A DNA stretch of 64,000 nucleotides from an uncultured Akkermansia sp. Lineage in GTDB: Bacteria > Verrucomicrobiota > Verrucomicrobiia > Verrucomicrobiales > Akkermansiaceae. Of the stretch, positions 53,135 through 60,206 are shown piece by piece (position 1 is the stretch's first letter; every line of letters starts with the position of its first letter). Where the stretch lies: contig CANQGG010000001.1 of NCBI GenBank assembly GCA_947601655.1, forward strand, positions 84,524 through 148,523. Reading direction: 5' to 3'. The translations under genes were made by a program, and so were the position numbers. Below the pieces are notes generated by a model. It worked only from the letters and a program-made list of their open reading frames with translations, was not told the DNA's origin and searched no databases.

Positions 53135-54376
53135 TTATTTGAAGAGATGACTACTAACCCTTATTTCATTAATGTATAATTGCTTAGCAACACCCGCTCT
53201 GCGACCGGCTTCCATATCGCTCTCCTTATCCCCGATGAGGGTAGAACGCGAGAGGTCAATGTTGAGATCTCGAGCGGCAGCGAAAATCATGCCGGGGTTG
53301 GGCTTGCGGAAGAATGAGCGACGGCGGAAAGGTGGAATGCCGTCGGAATGGAAAGGGCAAAAGTATTCAGCATCGATGGGACAGCCCTGCTTCTCAAATT
53401 CTGCATGCACATGGTCCCGGAATTGAAAATAATCTTTCTGAGTGTAGAGGCCTTTGGCAATTCCTGCCTGATTGGTAATAACCACCAGGAGATGCCCTTG
53501 GGTTTTTGCATTGCGGCAGAGATCAAAAATCCCATCAATAAACTCGCAATCTTCAATTTTATAGACATGGTGCTTATCGACGCAAACCACGCCGTCGCGA
53601 TCCAGAAAGAGGGCGGAATGGAGAGGCTTGCCGAGAATACGCTCCTTCAATTCGCGCCGCGCGAGAGCAAGGCTTTCCGGAAGCCCGATATCGATGAAGT
53701 AATCTCCCGCAGCGAGGAAACGCGGGTGCAGAGAACGGACAGAAGGCTCGAGAACATCTTTCTCGAACGAAAAGCGGCGAGGGAGGTCAGCGGAGAAGAC
53801 ACTCCTGCTGATCTTATAGACGCCGGCATTAACGAGACCGGGTGTGTGCTCGGGGCTTTTTTCAAGCAGGGAGAGAACACGACCATCTGAAACCTCTGCC
53901 CGGCCATACCGGTTGGCATCGTCTACGTGCACAAGGACGAGACCGAGAGGGTCGTTCTTGCAGGAGAGGAGGAGCTTACTGTAATCGACTTTGACGTACG
54001 AATCGCCGTTGAGGACTAGGGCATCATCGAGATGGAAGAGGTCGAAAGCCTGCTTGATGGCGCCGCCGGTACCGAGAGGCTCGGACTCTTCAGAGTAGAG
54101 GATGGGAATGCCCATGAAATTGTCCCCGAAGTGTTCCTGAATCATCTCCTTCATGAAAGAGACACATAGGATGACTTTGCCCAGGTCAGCGAGGGCGACA
54201 TCGCGCAATAACAGCTCCAGAAACGGAATCCCGTCAATATCAGCCATTGGTTTGGGGCAATTCGGAAGGACAGAACGAAGACGCGTGCCGAGACCTCCTG
54301 CCAGGACCACAACGCTCTCCGGCGCCAGAGAGCATGTGCAACAAGATGGAGCGTTGGGTGCGGAAGCCTCAGACAT
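53135..54376 (-). CDS. Fused heptose-1-phosphate guanylyltransferase / heptose-bisphosphate phosphatase (HddC-GmhB)
   Basis: The 413-residue bifunctional protein has a nucleotidyltransferase (VVVLAGGLGTRLR at 22-34, SEPLGTGGAIKQAF, NGDSYVKVD) like HddC, which makes GDP-D-glycero-alpha-D-manno-heptose. From about residue 250 a HAD phosphatase follows (ALFLDRDGVVCVDKHHVY, VVITNQAGIAKG, LIGDKESDMEAG) like GmhB, which removes the 7-phosphate. The Cys-containing loop CPFHSDG is GmhB's zinc site, here with some ligands altered. ATG 54376 overlaps hddA by 8 bases. The fusion joins two steps usually on separate proteins. Confidence 0.88.
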   Translation of the reverse strand: MSEASAPNAPSCCTCSLAPESVVVLAGGLGTRLRSVLPNCPKPMADIDGIPFLELLLRDVALADLGKVILCVSFMKEMIQEHFGDNFMGIPILYSEESEPLGTGGAIKQAFDLFHLDDALVLNGDSYVKVDYSKLLLSCKNDPLGLVLVHVDDANRYGRAEVSDGRVLSLLEKSPEHTPGLVNAGVYKISRSVFSADLPRRFSFEKDVLEPSVRSLHPRFLAAGDYFIDIGLPESLALARRELKERILGKPLHSALFLDRDGVVCVDKHHVYKIEDCEFIDGIFDLCRNAKTQGHLLVVITNQAGIAKGLYTQKDYFQFRDHVHAEFEKQGCPIDAEYFCPFHSDGIPPFRRRSFFRKPNPGMIFAAARDLNIDLSRSTLIGDKESDMEAGRRAGVAKQLYINEIRVSSHLFK

Positions 54377-55385
54377 TGGCAGGAGCAATGGAAAGATTGG
54401 GCGTACTGAGGATGATTTGGCAGCCCTGGTCGTCGAACGAGAAGGGAACATAAACGAGATTGCGAAGGGCCTCCTTGATGCGAGGTTGAAGTTCCGGCCG
54501 TGCGTAAAAGAGCATGAACCCGCCTCCGCCTGCCCCCAGCAATTTGCCGCCAAGGGCTCCATTCTCCATCGCTATTTTGTAAATATCATCCAGATGGTTA
54601 TTGGTAATCTTCTCCGCCAGAGAGCGTTTGAGGACCCATGTTTCATGAAGCAACTTGCCAAAATCGTCCAAATTTTCCGCTTCTCTGGTCAACACACGGC
54701 AAGCGTCATCGACGAGAGAGGCCATCTGTGAGAGAAGAGACGTGTTGTCCTTGATGGCTCCAGCCTGTCTTTGGGCAAAGTCGGCAGAGGTCCGTGTGGT
54801 TCCCGTAAAAAAGAGCATGAGGCAGCGGCTGAATTCCCTCTTGCGGGAATCTGCAATGGGTAGGGAAGAAACGGAGAATGAACCATCCGTGCTGATGTTG
54901 ATCTGATTCAATCCGCCGTACGCAACGGCAATCTGATCCTGAATACCCCCGGTTTCCTTGAGAATCTCGCGCTCCAGATAGATGGCCTCACGTGCCAGAT
55001 CATGCCGGGAGATCGTCTCTCCTTTCAGAGCGTGCACCGCCTTGAGCAGACCCACGCAGAAAGAGGAACTGGAACCGATGCCGGAGCGCGTTGGCAAGTC
55101 GCGCTGGTTGCTGATTTCAACACCGTGCGGCACCTGATGGTGAAGGAGCGCGGCACGAACAGCATTATGCTGGATATCTTCAAAACAATCCGTGTATTCG
55201 GTAATGTTCCATGCAATACGGTTCTTGTACTCAGGATTGAACGGCGGAAGATACCGGCAGGAGATGTAGTTATAATAGCCAATACTGGTGGAGAGGATAC
55301 GCCCCCCATGCTGTTGATACCAGCCGGGGTAATCGGTACCCCCGCCAAAGAAGGAGATGCGGTACGGTGTTTTGGTGATAATCAT
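54369..55385 (-). CDS. hddA: D-glycero-alpha-D-manno-heptose-7-phosphate kinase
   Basis: HddA phosphorylates heptose 7-phosphate at O1 (alpha series), the second step to GDP-heptose. The 338-residue GHMP kinase has the N-terminal TPYRISFFGGGTDYPGWY, the ATP loop LPTRSGIGSSSSFCVGLL and the C-terminal GGKLLGAGGGGFMLFY. It overlaps the fused transferase/phosphatase gene and starts 1 base after gmhA, so the pathway genes are consecutive. Confidence 0.93.
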   Translation of the reverse strand: MIITKTPYRISFFGGGTDYPGWYQQHGGRILSTSIGYYNYISCRYLPPFNPEYKNRIAWNITEYTDCFEDIQHNAVRAALLHHQVPHGVEISNQRDLPTRSGIGSSSSFCVGLLKAVHALKGETISRHDLAREAIYLEREILKETGGIQDQIAVAYGGLNQINISTDGSFSVSSLPIADSRKREFSRCLMLFFTGTTRTSADFAQRQAGAIKDNTSLLSQMASLVDDACRVLTREAENLDDFGKLLHETWVLKRSLAEKITNNHLDDIYKIAMENGALGGKLLGAGGGGFMLFYARPELQPRIKEALRNLVYVPFSFDDQGCQIILSTPNLSIAPANV

Positions 55386-55386
55386 G

Positions 55387-55956
55387 TTATTTCCTGCTAA
55401 AGAAGTGCCTCTCTACGAGACCGCAAATGATGTGCCCGCAGGCGATGTGCATTTCCTGGATGTTGTTGGTAACCGATGACGGGACTGCAAGGCAGAGATC
55501 GGCCTGCTCTTTCATCGCTCCGCCGCTTTCGCCGGTGAATGCGACGGTGTGGATGCCGAGTTCCTTCGCTACGTCAAAGGCATCCAAAATATTCTTTGAG
55601 TTTCCGGAAGTGGAAATACCGACGAGCACGTCACCCTCCACGCCGATGCCCCGCAGCTGGCGTGAAAACACCTTATCGTAGCCATAATCATTGCCAATAG
55701 CCGTAAGAGCGGAAGTATCCACCGTCAGCGCCAGGGCGGGGAGAGGGGCTCGGTCGATTTTGTAACGCCCCATCAACTCGGCAGCCAGGTGTTGCGAATC
55801 CGCGGCGGAGCCTCCGTTACCACAAAAGATAACCTTGTTGCCAACGGATAAGGCCTCAATCCACATCTCGGCAATTTGCTTGATGACGGGGGCCCGGCCG
55901 ACTAATTGGGTGAAATTCTCAGCGACTTGCCCGATTTCTCTTTCAATGTCGTTCAT
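55387..55956 (-). CDS. gmhA: Sedoheptulose-7-phosphate isomerase
   Basis: GmhA converts sedoheptulose 7-phosphate to D-glycero-D-manno-heptose 7-phosphate, the first committed step. The 189-residue SIS-domain protein shows IFCGNGGSAADSQHLAAELMGRY, ALTAIGNDYGYDKVFSRQL and GISTSGNSKNI. It lies 21 bases after the GDP-sugar dehydratase gene and directly before hddA. Confidence 0.95.
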   Translation of the reverse strand: MNDIEREIGQVAENFTQLVGRAPVIKQIAEMWIEALSVGNKVIFCGNGGSAADSQHLAAELMGRYKIDRAPLPALALTVDTSALTAIGNDYGYDKVFSRQLRGIGVEGDVLVGISTSGNSKNILDAFDVAKELGIHTVAFTGESGGAMKEQADLCLAVPSSVTNNIQEMHIACGHIICGLVERHFFSRK

Positions 55957-55977
55957 GTTCGTCTATGTGAGTCGTTT

Positions 55978-57006
55978 TTACCTCTGCAAGAATTGGTCAC
56001 CACGGTTGACGCGCTCGCGCCAGTAGTTGAGAAGGTCGGTCATGGTTTGCTCAAAACTGATTTGCGGTTTCCAGCCGGTGTGCTTTTCAAATTTGGAGGT
56101 GTCGGGAATCTGGAGATCAGCGTCTATCGGGCGCAAGCGCTCCGGATCCACATGAATGCTGATCTCGTTTTTCCTGGGAGAAAGGGAAAGTAAGAAGTCA
56201 AGCATCTCTCCCACTTTGCAGGTGTAGGCTCCACCGATGTTGTAATACTCTCCTGGAATCGGATTCATCGTAACGAGCATGTAGTACGCACGCACAGCAT
56301 CCCGCACGTCCGCAAACGTGCGCAGTGAATCCAGGTTCCCAACCTCTACCACAGGCGGCAGTTTTTCCGCCTCAATCATGGCGATCTGCTTGGCAAAGGT
56401 ACTCTCGGCAAAAACATCACCACGGCGCGGGCCCGTGTGGGTGAACATCCGTGTGGTCATCACCGTCATGCCGTACGCCTCCGCATAGTAACGGCCGATG
56501 AGATCTGTCCCCACTTTGGAGATAGCGTAGGGAGATGCCGGATGAAAGGTGCACTCCTCATTGATCACGCCTCCCATCTCGGCAAGCTTCTCTTTGCGAA
56601 CACGACCGAAAACTTCCGAGGAAGCGCAGACGTGAATCACGGCATGGGGGGCATGCTTCCGAAGCGCTTCCAGGACGCGAGCTGTCCCTTGGATGTTCGT
56701 GTCCAACGTATCCAACGGCGCATCAAACGAGGTCTTGGGATAGCTCTGCGCAGCAAGGTGGAAAACGTAGTCCGGGACGATGGAGGCGACGGCTGTGTCG
56801 ATGGACATGGTATCGCGCAAATCCCCATAGACGAGGTGGATGCGCCGTTTGGCATTGATGGAATCGACCCAATGTCGAATGTTATCCAGTGGGCTGCGCC
56901 AACGGCAGAGTCCGTAAATATCCCAATCCGTTTCCCTCATGAGAAGATCGGCCAAATGGGAACCTACCATTCCGGTAATGCCGGTGATGAGTGCTTTTTT
57001 TGCCAT
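55978..57006 (-). CDS. GDP-sugar 4,6-dehydratase (Gmd/DmhA-like SDR)
   Basis: The 342-residue extended SDR of the GDP-mannose 4,6-dehydratase group has the NAD(P) motif GITGMVGSHLADLL, CRWRSPLDNIRHW, the active-site SSEVFG and the YAISK Tyr-x3-Lys. Next to genes for GDP-D-manno-heptose, its substrate may be GDP-heptose (as in DmhA of 6-deoxyheptose pathways) rather than GDP-mannose. The product would be a GDP-4-keto-6-deoxyheptose for the intact reductase-like SDR at 47.7 kb. Substrate choice is inference. Confidence 0.85.
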   Translation of the reverse strand: MAKKALITGITGMVGSHLADLLMRETDWDIYGLCRWRSPLDNIRHWVDSINAKRRIHLVYGDLRDTMSIDTAVASIVPDYVFHLAAQSYPKTSFDAPLDTLDTNIQGTARVLEALRKHAPHAVIHVCASSEVFGRVRKEKLAEMGGVINEECTFHPASPYAISKVGTDLIGRYYAEAYGMTVMTTRMFTHTGPRRGDVFAESTFAKQIAMIEAEKLPPVVEVGNLDSLRTFADVRDAVRAYYMLVTMNPIPGEYYNIGGAYTCKVGEMLDFLLSLSPRKNEISIHVDPERLRPIDADLQIPDTSKFEKHTGWKPQISFEQTMTDLLNYWRERVNRGDQFLQR

Positions 57007-57064
57007 AGATCAGTTGATTTTAACGTGAAAAGGTCAATTTTTGATTTTTTTGCAAGCTTTATAG

Positions 57065-58102
57065 TTATAGAATTCCTCTCGTCACCAGACACCATAGCCT
57101 CCACACCGGCCCCAATCGCACTATTTTGCCAAGAGGCAACTGCATCAGGCGTATCTGCCCCACCAATGTCCTCGTGTGGTAATAAACCTTCCGTATCGCC
57201 CACCAAAGCGCCTTCTGCACGTACTCTCTCTCATATCCTCCGGCCTCCAACTGTTCGACGATGTGCTTCACTACCGTCTCCATGCGTTCTCCGTCACGGA
57301 ATGTATTTCTCGTGCGCAGGAACATGACAAGCGCCTCTGCTTTATCCTTTTCTACGCCGAATCGCCCGGTAAGCGCTTCAAATTGTATCTGCCCGACTAT
57401 ACCTTCCTGTTCTTCCCTCTTCGGATTGAGTTCTCTCTTGCGGTATCTCACAAGAACATCATCCATCTTCCCAAACTCTGTCCTGCCCAGAAGATCCAGC
57501 CACATCTTGTAGTCTTCCGCGAGAACACAGTCTGCACAAAATTGCACATTCTCCCGATGAAGAACCTCCCGGCGCACCATCACCGAGGAAGTGCAGTATA
57601 CGTTGCCCACGAGCAACAGATCGCATTCAATCTGTTCGGAGCAATTTCCCTCCCTCAGACGTTCTGCTCTCCGGGGATGCTCTGCATCTCCTATCCGCGT
57701 GCCAACCAAACCGACGCCCGGGTGACTTTCCATGTACTCTACCTGTTTCTCCAATCTTTCCGGCAGGGAAATGTCATCCGAATCCATGAAGGCGATATAT
57801 TGCCCGCGCGCTATCTTCAGCCCTTCATTGCGTGCTATGGCCGCCTTCATGTTCTCTTCCAACCGCAGGTACACGATCCGCGAATCTTTATATCCGCTGA
57901 GCTGACGCTGAGTGGTCTCGTCCGAACCGTCGTCAATGATGATAAGTTCGAAATCTTTGAAGGTTTGCCCCAGAATGCTGCCAATAGCCGTATCGAGCCA
58001 TTCCTGTCGTGTATTGTACACAGGCATGATCACAGATACTTCCGGCACTTTTCGCGCTCTGCTCTGGGCATCCGCGAGATCTGTCGATTTTTGCTGAAGC
58101 AT
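57065..58102 (-). CDS. GT2-family glycosyltransferase (first gene of the polysaccharide locus)
   Basis: The 345-residue GT-A enzyme of family 2 has VSVIMPVYNTRQEWLDTAI, IIIDDGSDE (nucleotide binding), ARNEGLKIARGQYIAFMDSDD (DxD metal site) and AEDYKMWLDLL (catalytic Asp region). There is no membrane helix, so it is a cytoplasmic transferase. It is the first gene of the locus, starting 29 bases from the left inverted repeat; the leader transcribed from the promoter at 58190-58219 would run through that repeat. Confidence 0.9.
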   Translation of the reverse strand: MLQQKSTDLADAQSRARKVPEVSVIMPVYNTRQEWLDTAIGSILGQTFKDFELIIIDDGSDETTQRQLSGYKDSRIVYLRLEENMKAAIARNEGLKIARGQYIAFMDSDDISLPERLEKQVEYMESHPGVGLVGTRIGDAEHPRRAERLREGNCSEQIECDLLLVGNVYCTSSVMVRREVLHRENVQFCADCVLAEDYKMWLDLLGRTEFGKMDDVLVRYRKRELNPKREEQEGIVGQIQFEALTGRFGVEKDKAEALVMFLRTRNTFRDGERMETVVKHIVEQLEAGGYEREYVQKALWWAIRKVYYHTRTLVGQIRLMQLPLGKIVRLGPVWRLWCLVTRGIL

Positions 58103-58131
58103 ATACCGGGAACACCAACGGGGCGTAGTGT

Positions 58132-58151
58132 ATCTCTTTCCTAATGCGATG
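58132..58151 (+). repeat. Left inverted repeat of a putative invertible promoter element
   Basis: ATCTCTTTCCTAATGCGATG is the exact reverse complement of 58301-58320. Similarity extends imperfectly to 58128-58154 against 58298-58326 (one mismatch and a 2-base insertion). Confidence 0.85.
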
Positions 58152-58189
58152 CACTGTATAGATTTTAATTACTACTTATCAATCAATAA

Positions 58190-58219
58190 ATTATATGAAT
58201 AGCTCCTTCACAATTCCAA
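58190..58219 (-). promoter_or_regulatory. Promoter inside the inverted repeats, facing the polysaccharide locus
   Basis: Minus strand TTGGAA (58214-58219), an 18-base spacer and a consensus TATAAT (58190-58195). The predicted start is near 58183, about 80 bases before the first gene. In this orientation the locus would be ON. Confidence 0.55.
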
Positions 58220-58258
58220 CAACCGCGCCTTTTCCTTTTATCTTTTTCAAAATTCCCG

Positions 58259-58286
58259 AATTCCGCGTCGCTATGCGAATTTTTTT
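58259..58286 (+). terminator. Possible terminator inside the inverted repeats, facing away from the locus
   Basis: AATTC-(C)-GCG pairs with TGC-GAATT around a short loop; seven T, G and six T follow on the plus strand. It would face the locus if the segment flipped. The stem is bulged and weak. Confidence 0.3.
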
Positions 58287-58373
58287 GTTTTTTGGCTGTA
58301 CATCGCATTAGGAAAGAGATATACACCCTGAAAAATAACGTAATTATCTCATAATAATTTAGTTAAGAAAATA

Positions 58374-58478
58374 TTATCTAAAAACTCCAATGGGAAGCGA
58401 GGAAAAAAGGGAAAGAACCTGAAAAGGGAACTGCTCATCTTCAAAAAAGCCACGCAACAAAAAAGCAAATCTATCCAT
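58374..58478 (-). CDS. Small open reading frame, 34 residues, with strong ribosome-binding site
   Basis: MDRFAFLLRGFFEDEQFPFQ begins a 34-residue, Phe-rich (about a quarter Phe) amphipathic peptide. GAGGAGAG lies about 5 bases before the ATG, one of the best Shine-Dalgarno sites in the window. It is on the same strand as the polysaccharide locus and ends about 50 bases before the right inverted repeat. It could be a leader peptide, a small membrane-active peptide or chance. No function is assigned. Confidence 0.35.
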   Translation of the reverse strand: MDRFAFLLRGFFEDEQFPFQVLSLFSSLPIGVFR

Positions 58479-58530
58479 TGTCTCTCCTCTTTTCAAAAAA
58501 ATTCTTTCTTCGATGTGTTTTCCGCTTGCC

Positions 58531-58558
58531 TTGACACAAAAAAAGTGCAATATAGGAA
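58531..58558 (+). promoter_or_regulatory. Possible promoter of the Pro-rich membrane protein gene
   Basis: Consensus TTGACA (58531-58536) is followed, after 16 bases, by TAGGAA (58553-58558). The -35 box is perfect and the -10 box poor. Confidence 0.35.
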
Positions 58559-58593
58559 GGAACCCTCCAAGGGATCGGACATTTACGACTGCT

Positions 58594-59505
58594 ATGAACA
58601 CTCCCCCGGTACCAACTCCTCCTGTACCACCTCCTGCGCCCGGCATGCCAATGCCCCCGCCGGCGCCGGGAATGCCTGTTCCACCTGTCGCGCCCGGCGT
58701 GCCTATTCCCCCGGGAGTGCCTCCGAATATGGTTCCTCAGGCGGCTCCGGTACCAATGCCTATGGCGCCGGGAGCTATGCCGGTGCCTCCGCGCGCCGGC
58801 GTACCGATGCCTCCTCCCGGAGCTCCCCCTGTTTTCCCGGCTCCCGTCATGCCTGGAGCGCCGGTTATGGCTCCTCCGAGAGCGCCGATCTTCCCGGGCG
58901 CTGCACCTCAGGCTCCTGCTATGCCTGGAGCGCCCGTTCGCCCGGCAGCTCCGGCGGTCCCTTCCGCCACAGTTCCTTTAGCACGCCCCGCTGTTCCCAA
59001 ACCGGCGACGCCGGGGCTTAAGCCTGCAGCCCCTGGGGTTGGTGCTCACGCCCCGAAAGCAAGCGGAGCGACTGTACCTAAGACCTCTTCCACCATTGCT
59101 ATGCCCGCTGCCACAGCGCCGATCGGTAAACCGGCTGCCCCCGGCGGTGCTAAAAAGGTTACCTCCCCGAAACCTGCAGGATTCACCAAACCGGCAGGGC
59201 TCTCACGCCAGACAGCTCAGGAAGAGGAGGAAGAGGAGGCGAAGCCTGCTTCCCCTGCTTTCATCGGCATCAACATTGCAGCCTTGCTCGCAGCAGCCTT
59301 GCTTTTCTTCACGGTATACTCGACAGACCAGACTCCGAAACGAAGCTCCGGATATCTCTTCGGCGAGCCGGCGACAGCGGATGTCGAGTCTGCCGAGAGT
59401 TCTGCCGTAGTTGCTGATGATTCCGAAGAGGAAGCCTCTGCTGAGGAAGAAAACTCCGAATCTTCAGATAGCGAGAGTTCTGAGGAAGAGGAGGAAGAAG
59501 AATAA
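58594..59505 (+). CDS. Pro-rich, acidic-tailed single-pass membrane protein of unknown function
   Basis: The 303-residue product has a 190-residue Pro/Ala/Met/Gly-rich region (repeats such as PPAPGMPMPPPAPGMPVPP), one membrane helix (FIGINIAALLAAALLFFTVY, about 223-243) and a C-terminal tail of almost pure Glu/Ser. With no signal peptide, the Pro-rich part should be cytoplasmic and the acidic tail periplasmic. Its layout parallels the 714-residue protein at 20.9 kb, though without the C-terminal domain. An in-frame ATG at 58513 lies before the promoter and is not used. Function unknown. Confidence 0.7.
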   Translation: MNTPPVPTPPVPPPAPGMPMPPPAPGMPVPPVAPGVPIPPGVPPNMVPQAAPVPMPMAPGAMPVPPRAGVPMPPPGAPPVFPAPVMPGAPVMAPPRAPIFPGAAPQAPAMPGAPVRPAAPAVPSATVPLARPAVPKPATPGLKPAAPGVGAHAPKASGATVPKTSSTIAMPAATAPIGKPAAPGGAKKVTSPKPAGFTKPAGLSRQTAQEEEEEEAKPASPAFIGINIAALLAAALLFFTVYSTDQTPKRSSGYLFGEPATADVESAESSAVVADDSEEEASAEEENSESSDSESSEEEEEEE

Positions 59506-59552
59506 ACGCATACTCAACACACGGCTTTGTACCATCATCCAAGTATACGACT

Positions 59553-59870
59553 ATGGCATTAGTAATCACAGAAGCAAACTTCGAAGCAGAGGTCGTCGGC
59601 TCGCCCGTCCCGGTGCTTGTAGATTTTTGGGCCACGTGGTGCGGTCCTTGCAAAATGATCTCGCCCATCATCGACCAAGTTGCCACGGAGATGGCGGGCG
59701 TCGCCAAGGTCGGCAAGGTGGATGTGGATGGCAACTCTGCCTTGGCAAACCGTTTTGGCATTCGCTCTATTCCCACTCTGCTCTTCTTCAAAAATGGTGA
59801 GCTGGTGGACACCATCACAGGAGCTACCTCCAAAGATAACATCGTTGCACATCTCAAGGCTCTGCTTTAA
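59553..59870 (+). CDS. trxA: Thioredoxin
   Basis: The 105-residue single-domain thioredoxin has active site WCGPC (Cys30 and Cys33), preceded by VLVDFWAT and followed by the cis-Pro in IRSIPTLLFF. It is a cytoplasmic disulfide reductant for ribonucleotide reductase and other enzymes. It follows the Pro-rich protein gene by 47 bases and ends at a small hairpin. Confidence 0.96.
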   Translation: MALVITEANFEAEVVGSPVPVLVDFWATWCGPCKMISPIIDQVATEMAGVAKVGKVDVDGNSALANRFGIRSIPTLLFFKNGELVDTITGATSKDNIVAHLKALL

Positions 59871-59873
59871 TTC

Positions 59874-59895
59874 GAGCAAGTCTGTTGCTCATTTT
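59874..59895 (+). terminator. Terminator hairpin after trxA
   Basis: GAGCAA (59874-59879) pairs perfectly with TTGCTC (59885-59890), with a 5-base loop; ATTTT follows. It starts 3 bases after the stop codon. The remainder of the gap to gltX (about 300 bases) shows a weak hairpin near 60007 and the gltX promoter, with no gene. Confidence 0.5.
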
Positions 59896-60170
59896 AGTCA
59901 TCGACTGCAGAGCTTTTGTTTTGTGTTGTCGCGGTGGAGTTGGAGCTTCTTCGCGTGGGTGGCTTTCTTTCTCGGTATCCGTGGGGTAGCGTAAGTGGGG
60001 ATAATAGGCGCTTCTGGCGCTTGTCTTTCTTTGCTCAGCCTCGGAGTTTTCGCCCCTTCTGCTAACGTCAGAAGAACATTCTGGTGCCTTACGGTTTTCG
60101 CCCGTAGTTTTCGATAGGCTTCGCTTCATCACACTGAGGCCGTATCCGTTGTTGTTTGTACACTTCGCAC

Positions 60171-60199
60171 TTGAAAAAGCGACCGAGCAGGTGTATAAG
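60171..60199 (+). promoter_or_regulatory. Sigma70-like promoter of gltX-queA
   Basis: TTGAAA (60171-60176), a 17-base spacer and TATAAG (60194-60199). The predicted start (about 60206-60207) coincides with the gltX ATG, so the message may be leaderless. Confidence 0.55.
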
Positions 60200-60206
60200 A
60201 ACGCGC

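Larger units (their letters stand above)
58128..58326. promoter_or_regulatory. Putative invertible promoter segment (inverton) upstream of the polysaccharide locus
   Basis: A 149-base A+T-rich spacer lies between two 20-bp perfect inverted repeats. The spacer holds a promoter directed at the locus. Element size, repeat length and position match invertible promoters that switch surface polysaccharides in gut bacteria. A small non-autonomous transposon (MITE) is the alternative. No recombinase gene is in the window. The rest of the 58103-58593 gap holds the small reading frame and the plus-strand promoter listed separately. Confidence 0.6.

Noticed and set aside
58479..58646. N-terminal extension of the 34-codon frame to 90 codons
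   Set aside because: The extension is the reverse complement of the Pro-rich gene start (Gly/Val-rich shadow); the strong ribosome-binding site marks the internal ATG.
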